Shown one piece after another: positions 33,880 to 37,796 of a stretch of 37,796 bases of DNA (the first letter of the stretch is position 1; each line of letters begins with the position of its first letter). The notes beneath the pieces are model-generated. The model saw only the letters and a list, made by a program, of their open reading frames with translations. It was not told the DNA's origin and searched no databases. The DNA is from Candidatus Colivicinus equi (GTDB lineage: Bacteria > Bacillota_I > Bacilli_A > Erysipelotrichales > Erysipelotrichaceae): the NCBI GenBank assembly GCA_018064825.1, contig JAGHUL010000118.1, positions 1 to 37,796 on the forward strand, written 5' to 3'. The position numbers were made by a program, and so were the translations under genes.

Positions 33880-36446
33880 TGTTAGATAGAAGAAAAGAAA
33901 GAAAAATTGATTCAAATGGCGATAGTGCTCTACAACCTAGTATACCTGCAACAAAACGCCAACATAATCCAAATAAGAAAAGTAAAGTATCATCACAAAA
34001 TGTGATGTCTATTATTACGGCTGTAATATTAGTATTAGCTCACGTTGCGATTGCGGTAGGCATTATAATTGCATCTAGATATTTTGCCTTAACACCATCA
34101 ATATTTGTTTGTGGTGGCGTGATTATTGGATGCGGGCTAATTATTTTAGATGTCATATTCCTTGTAGGCCACAATCATAAAGATTTAGCATTAAAGATTA
34201 TCGTGTGCATTTTGTGTCTATGCATTGTTGCTGGAAGTACAGTCGGTGTTTATTACTTAAATAAAGTAAATAAGACGGTTGATGATGTATTCTATGATGG
34301 TGAATCAGAACAATACGAAACAATCAGTGGTGTCTTCTTGTCAAAGACAGATCATAAAGATTTATCTGAATTAGAAGGCAAACGTATTGGCATGCTTTCT
34401 GAGACAGGTGAAGGCGTTACTTCAATTGCTGTCGAAGAACTTGATGCTGCTGGTGTATTTACATATTCAATCGTTAATTACTTCTCAATCCTTGATATGT
34501 GCGAAGCACTATACAATGATGAAGTAGATACAATTGCAGTTAATGCTGGTTATAAAGAAATATTAAACTCTGATGAAAATACAAACTATACTCATCTAGT
34601 AGAAGATACATTTGAATTTAATCCGTTCAAGAAAGAAATATTGGTTGAAGCTGGCGGAGCTGATAAGAATTTAGCAAAAGAGCCATTTACAGTTTTGCTA
34701 ATTGGTTGGTCAAGAGTCGAATTAGGTTCGCCTGTTGGACTAGCAGACACAATTATTTTGGCTTCTGTAAACCCATTGACTTATACAGTAAATATGATGT
34801 CTATTGCAAGAGACTCATATGTTCCTATTTCTTGTTATGGTGGTACAAAAGACAAGATTAATAGTGGCAGATCTACTTCAAGAGCATGTTTCATTGACAC
34901 TGTAGAAGATTTAGTAGGTGTAGATGTAGACTTCTATATGGAATTTGACTATGACGCAGTTGTTGCAGTAGTTGATGCTGTTGAAGGTGTTGAAATATAT
35001 AACCCAGTAGAATTTACACTTGATGGTGTTACTGTTCCACAAGGCCAAGTCACTGCTTGGGGCTGGATGGCTTTGCAATTCTGTAGAGAAAGACATGCAT
35101 TTGATGGCGGAGATTTCGCAAGGCAAGAACACCAAAAACAAGTTATCATGGGTGTCGTTGAAAAACTATTAAAGAAGAAAGATATCAACATGTGTATCAA
35201 AGCTATGCAAGATGCCGGTGACAAACTTTCTACAAACTTAACTTGGACGCAATTAACAACATTATTTAACTTATTATTAAATACAAAGAATTATACAGGT
35301 ATGAAGAATTTTGACCTGTTAGATTTCCAAAATACAAGAATAACTGGATACTCATCATGGTATTACAACTATGGTATGCATTTACCATTGTGGATATACA
35401 AGCTGTATGAGGGATCAATAGAGGAAAACTTACATCGTATGAATGTAACGTTAGGTAACGAACCTAGTGATGTTATTCAAGAAGGCAAGATGGAATTCAG
35501 TTGTTTCGAAGGATATGTGAGGCAACCTTTATATCACGAAACATTTGATGAAAAGACAGAAGATGAAGAAATGCCTGATTACTATGCAGATTTAGTAGGT
35601 ATGACTTTGGAAGACGCTTTGGCATGGGCTGATTCTAAGGGAGTTACTTTAGATGTTGAATTCATTGAAGAAGGCTCAGATCAATATGATGAAACTAAGG
35701 ATGGCTTAGTCGTTAAACAGTCACCTAACTATGGTGCATTATGTTCTGACTATCCAACTGGCACTATCGTTGTAATGGGTGGTGGCGTCGTTGAACCTCC
35801 ATCATTCATTGGAAGACCTGTTGAAGAAGCTAAAGCATGGGCTGATAGACATAAAGTTGAATTTGAAAAGATTGTTGGTAAGTATTCTGATGATGAAGAT
35901 GAAATCGGAACAATTTACGATCAAGACTTTGATGATGAAGATATGGTATTAACTGTTTACTACTATGGCGATATTGAAGATGCAAGATTCACTATTAGAG
36001 TCGAAGCAGATGGTGATGGTGAAGTAAGCGGTGGTGGTGAAGGCTTAAAATATGATGAAAAAGTAGAAATCAAAGCTAAGCCTGGATCAAATTCTACTTT
36101 CGAAGGTTGGTATGTAGACGGTGAATATGTATCTGGTGATGCCAAATACACGGTCAAGGTCAAAAATGATGCAAAGTATGTCGCTAAATTTAAATCAAAT
36201 GTTAGTACATATCACGTTGAAGTAATCAACGGTACAGGAACAGGTGATTATAGCGAAGGTTCTGAAATCACTATCGTTGCTAACGATCCACCTGAGGGCT
36301 ATGTGTTTGTTGGTTGGTATAGAAATGATAAGTTAAGATCGGAAGATATTGCCTATACAATTACTGTCACTAAAGACATGATATTTGAAGCTGTGTATGA
36401 AAAAGCTTCTGAGCCAGACCCTGAAGAAGGCGGAGGCCAAGAATAA
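33879..36446 (+). CDS. multidomain LytR-CpsA-Psr (LCP) glycan-peptidoglycan ligase
   Basis: An 855-residue protein. Order: cytoplasmic tail (1-40); three helices (about 43-66, 75-96, 105-127); a solute-binding-protein-like segment (145-265, DLSELEGKRIGMLSETGEGV); the LCP catalytic domain (about 270-430) with LADTIILASV (D290), SIAR311DSYV, GGTKDKINS, CRERHAF and FAR415QEHQK, the arginines and aspartate that bind the polyprenyl pyrophosphate; two PASTA-like repeats (GMTLEDALAWADSKGV and GRPVEEAKAWADRHKV, 573-665); two InlB-type B-repeats (about 703-771 and 777-842, each with F.GWY). An acidic tail PDPEEGGGQE ends it. It should attach glycans from this locus to peptidoglycan outside the membrane. 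GAGG SD; a hairpin follows. Confidence 0.92.
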   Translation: MLDRRKERKIDSNGDSALQPSIPATKRQHNPNKKSKVSSQNVMSIITAVILVLAHVAIAVGIIIASRYFALTPSIFVCGGVIIGCGLIILDVIFLVGHNHKDLALKIIVCILCLCIVAGSTVGVYYLNKVNKTVDDVFYDGESEQYETISGVFLSKTDHKDLSELEGKRIGMLSETGEGVTSIAVEELDAAGVFTYSIVNYFSILDMCEALYNDEVDTIAVNAGYKEILNSDENTNYTHLVEDTFEFNPFKKEILVEAGGADKNLAKEPFTVLLIGWSRVELGSPVGLADTIILASVNPLTYTVNMMSIARDSYVPISCYGGTKDKINSGRSTSRACFIDTVEDLVGVDVDFYMEFDYDAVVAVVDAVEGVEIYNPVEFTLDGVTVPQGQVTAWGWMALQFCRERHAFDGGDFARQEHQKQVIMGVVEKLLKKKDINMCIKAMQDAGDKLSTNLTWTQLTTLFNLLLNTKNYTGMKNFDLLDFQNTRITGYSSWYYNYGMHLPLWIYKLYEGSIEENLHRMNVTLGNEPSDVIQEGKMEFSCFEGYVRQPLYHETFDEKTEDEEMPDYYADLVGMTLEDALAWADSKGVTLDVEFIEEGSDQYDETKDGLVVKQSPNYGALCSDYPTGTIVVMGGGVVEPPSFIGRPVEEAKAWADRHKVEFEKIVGKYSDDEDEIGTIYDQDFDDEDMVLTVYYYGDIEDARFTIRVEADGDGEVSGGGEGLKYDEKVEIKAKPGSNSTFEGWYVDGEYVSGDAKYTVKVKNDAKYVAKFKSNVSTYHVEVINGTGTGDYSEGSEITIVANDPPEGYVFVGWYRNDKLRSEDIAYTITVTKDMIFEAVYEKASEPDPEEGGGQE

Positions 36447-36455
36447 AGGAGATAT

Positions 36456-36482
36456 AGCTAGTTAGTTTTCTAACTAGCTTTT
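36456..36482 (+). terminator. hairpin after the LCP gene, probable terminator
   Basis: A perfect 10-bp stem AGCTAGTTAG/CTAACTAGCT with a TTTT loop (36456-36479) is followed by only a short T run (TTT, then AATG). It could end the LCP transcript. The 4-T tail is short, so read-through into the GtrA gene is possible. An AAAGGAG SD-like sequence at 36445-36451 lies just before the stem. Confidence 0.6.
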
Positions 36483-36491
36483 AATGTGATT

Positions 36492-36938
36492 ATGAAAACA
36501 CACAGAGATATATTTGACCCGTGTTTTGATTGGCCAATAATCAAAATATTCAAGCCGTTATACTTTAAATTCAAGAACGAATTATTATATTTGTTTTGGG
36601 GTTTTGTTAATACTTTAATTGGTTATATATTTTTCTTTTTGTTCCAATATGGCTTAAAACTTGATCCACTAATTGTAACAGTACTAGTTTGGTTAGTTGG
36701 TGTTATATCTGGATATTTCTTATATGCGATATTTGTTTTTGAAGAACATAATACTAGTGTCAAAGAAGAATTAATTAAGTTTGCATCAGGTAGAGTATTC
36801 TCACTGATAGTTGCGGAAGCAGTAACATTTCTAATGGTTAAGGTATTAGGAATTAGTACTTTAATTACTAAGATTACTAGTGATGTTATAACTATTATTC
36901 TTAATTATTTAATTAGTAAATTTATTGTCTTTAAATAA
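36492..36938 (+). CDS. GtrA-family membrane protein
   Basis: A 148-residue protein with four membrane helices after a 30-residue soluble N terminus (KTHRDIFDPCFDWPIIKIF). LLYLFWGFVNTLIGYIFFFL begins the GtrA core, and ILNYLISKFIVFK is the typical GtrA C-terminal end. GtrA proteins are thought to move polyprenyl-phosphate-linked sugars across the membrane. It stands alone, without a GT2 partner beside it; the GT2 at 16285 is a GtrA-less candidate partner within the locus. The start is ATG 36492, 10 bases after the hairpin, with no adjacent SD; GTG at 36486 is an alternative. A further hairpin and the rpmG promoter follow. Confidence 0.85.
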   Translation: MKTHRDIFDPCFDWPIIKIFKPLYFKFKNELLYLFWGFVNTLIGYIFFFLFQYGLKLDPLIVTVLVWLVGVISGYFLYAIFVFEEHNTSVKEELIKFASGRVFSLIVAEAVTFLMVKVLGISTLITKITSDVITIILNYLISKFIVFK

Positions 36939-36967
36939 TTGATTTTTGTAGTAGATTGTGGTGTAAT
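36939..36967 (+). promoter_or_regulatory. sigma-A-type promoter for rpmG-secE-nusG
   Basis: TTGATT (36939-36944), 17 bases, TGTAAT (36962-36967). This is the only promoter in the window where I find both elements at ideal spacing. The predicted transcription start is near 36974, at the foot of the hairpin 36971-36994. Confidence 0.55.
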
Positions 36968-36970
36968 ATA

Positions 36971-36999
36971 AGAGGTTATCAAGAGATAACTTTTTATTT
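36971..36999 (+). terminator. hairpin with T run between GtrA and rpmG (terminator or 5' leader hairpin)
   Basis: Stem GTTATC/GATAAC (36975-36980, 36985-36990), loop AAGA, extendable by A-T and G-T pairs to 10 bp, then TTTTTATTTA. It looks like an intrinsic terminator for the GtrA transcript, but lies just downstream of the predicted rpmG promoter, so the rpmG mRNA would begin with it. Confidence 0.55.
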
Positions 37000-37016
37000 A
37001 CAAAAATGGAGGAATT

Positions 37017-37169
37017 ATGAAAGATAAAAAGAAAATAATTCTTACATGTAGTGAATGTTTATCAAGAAACTATGTAACAAACAAACCAAGTTCAAATACT
37101 TCAAGGATTGAATTAATGAAGTATTGTCCAAAGTGTAATAAACATACTTTACACAAGGAAACAAAATAG
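37017..37169 (+). CDS. rpmG: 50S ribosomal protein L33
   Basis: A 50-residue protein too short for most open-frame cut-offs. [17 protein letters not shown] and [16 protein letters not shown] are the L33 hallmarks. C11, C14, C37 and C40 form the intact zinc ribbon of the C+ paralogue. GGAGG SD lies 5 bases before the ATG. It sits upstream of secE and nusG as in most low-GC Gram-positive bacteria. Confidence 0.97.
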   Translation: MKDKKKIILTCSECLSRNYVTNKPSSNTSRIELMKYCPKCNKHTLHKETK

Positions 37170-37181
37170 GAGGAACAAAAT

Positions 37182-37361
37182 ATGAAATGGTTTAGTGTTA
37201 GTGCAATTACTAAAGAAATTTCTAAAATCAGATGGCCTAAGAAAGGCGATTTAGCAACAAATTCAGTACAAGTAATTATCTTTACTGCATTCTTTGGTTT
37301 ATTCTTTGTATTATGTCAATTCTTAATTTCTGTATTATTGAAGGGCTTAGGAGTAATGTAG
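37182..37361 (+). CDS. secE: preprotein translocase subunit SecE
   Basis: A 59-residue single-span SecE. The amphipathic helix ITKEISKIRWPKKGDLATNS (9-28) holds the conserved WP, and one membrane helix (about 29-53) follows. It stabilises SecY in the membrane. AGGAGG SD precedes the ATG. One base separates its stop from nusG. Confidence 0.96.
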   Translation: MKWFSVSAITKEISKIRWPKKGDLATNSVQVIIFTAFFGLFFVLCQFLISVLLKGLGVM

Positions 37362-37362
37362 T

Positions 37363-37796
37363 ATGGAAGAACAGAAACAATGGTACGTTGTTAATACATA
37401 CGCTGGTCACGAAAACAGAGTAAAAGACAATCTAGAAAAAAGACTAGAAACAATGGGCATCTCAGAAAACCTATTTAGAATTGTGGTTGCTGAAGAAACT
37501 CAAATTGAAGTTAAGAATGAAAAATCAAAAGAAGTAGTTAAGAATATTTTCCCAGGCTATTTATCTATCGAAATGATTATGACAGATGAAGCTTGGTACG
37601 TTGTAAGAAATACTCCAGGTGTTACAGGATTTATCGGTTCATCAGGTGGTGGCGCAAAACCATTCCCAGTTAAACAAGATGAAATGGAAAAGATCCTAAG
37701 AAGAATTGGTCAATCTGACAAATCAATCGAAGTTGACTTCGCAATTGGTGATAATGTTAAGATTCTATCTGGACCATTCTCTGGTATGGAAGGTAA
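37363..37796 (+). CDS. nusG: transcription antitermination/pausing factor NusG (3' end outside window)
   Basis: 144 complete codons are visible before the window ends. QWYVVNTYAGHENRVKDNLE begins the NGN domain that binds RNA polymerase; FPGYLSIEM and WYVVRNTPGVTGFIGSSGG are its core. The C-terminal KOW domain has just begun (GDNVKILSGPFSGMEG). AGGAG SD at 37349-37353 lies inside secE. Housekeeping gene marking the right border of the glycan locus. Confidence 0.97.
   Translation, partial: MEEQKQWYVVNTYAGHENRVKDNLEKRLETMGISENLFRIVVAEETQIEVKNEKSKEVVKNIFPGYLSIEMIMTDEAWYVVRNTPGVTGFIGSSGGGAKPFPVKQDEMEKILRRIGQSDKSIEVDFAIGDNVKILSGPFSGMEG

Noticed and set aside
34911-35224. Overlapping antisense open frames within the LCP gene
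   Set aside because: They have no SD, low-complexity composition mirroring the sense strand, and no protein features; they are shadows of the LCP frame.
1-37796. Mycoplasma-type genetic code (UGA = Trp)
   Set aside because: Several genes end at TGA exactly where the protein family ends and tryptophan is encoded by TGG, so the standard bacterial code applies.
1-37796. CRISPR arrays, tRNA/rRNA genes, insertion sequences
   Set aside because: No regularly spaced direct repeats, no cloverleaf-like T-loop sequences in gaps, and no transposase or terminal inverted repeats were seen.

Overview
The window comes from a low-GC (about 30% by eye) walled Gram-positive bacterium, most likely class Bacilli in the broad sense: an Erysipelotrichales-like or RF39/Mollicutes-related gut lineage. 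The evidence is strong A/T bias at third codon positions, the rpmG-secE-nusG order at the right end, a LytR-CpsA-Psr (LCP) wall glycopolymer ligase with PASTA-like repeats, and use of UGA as an ordinary stop (for example ends at 2436, 9155, 10243, 11289, 20476), which rules out the Mycoplasma code. The exact taxon is inference.

Nearly the whole window (1-36938) is one very large surface-glycan locus, with one gene on the minus strand. Left module, 1-3284: glycosyltransferases (GTs), a fucosyltransferase-like enzyme transcribed leftward, and a TupA-type ATP-grasp ligase. Second module, 3337-15504: a bacillosamine-type initiation set (PglF-like 4,6-dehydratase, PglE-like aminotransferase, PglC-like phosphoglycosyl transferase), a PLP enzyme, a FemAB/GNAT-like acyltransferase, two GT4 enzymes, a sugar formyltransferase next to a PIG-L deacetylase, then a Wzy-like polymerase and a Wzx flippase. 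Third module, 15521-25333: GT2 and GT4 enzymes, a GT2/DUF2304 pair, a DUF2142 membrane protein, and an ABC exporter (Wzm/Wzt). Fourth module, 25354-33070: rmlA-rmlC-rmlB-rmlD for dTDP-L-rhamnose, a second initiating transferase of the large WbaP type, a GT2-GtrA fusion and a large GT-C-like membrane protein. Right edge, 33163-36938: an unknown membrane protein, an unusually elaborate LCP protein and a GtrA flippase-like protein. Then come housekeeping rpmG, secE and nusG (cut by the window end).

The locus therefore encodes two initiating enzymes and two export routes (Wzx/Wzy and Wzm/Wzt), probably for two glycans or two branches, with LCP-mediated attachment to peptidoglycan and extracytoplasmic decoration through polyprenyl-phosphate sugars (GT2, GtrA, GT-C-like).

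Two observations deserve most attention. First, many genes that begin a transcription unit lack a Shine-Dalgarno sequence and instead carry a TATAAT/TAAAAT box, often extended TGn, only 6-10 bases before the start codon. That geometry predicts leaderless mRNAs. Second, the Wzm permease and the DUF2142 protein each carry an N-terminal membrane-anchored, beta-rich extracytoplasmic domain, and the two domains look homologous to each other. The partner Wzt has no C-terminal carbohydrate-binding domain.

No gene-free stretch exceeds 300 bases; the longest gap is 11290-11435. I see no tRNA, rRNA, CRISPR array, insertion sequence or phage gene.
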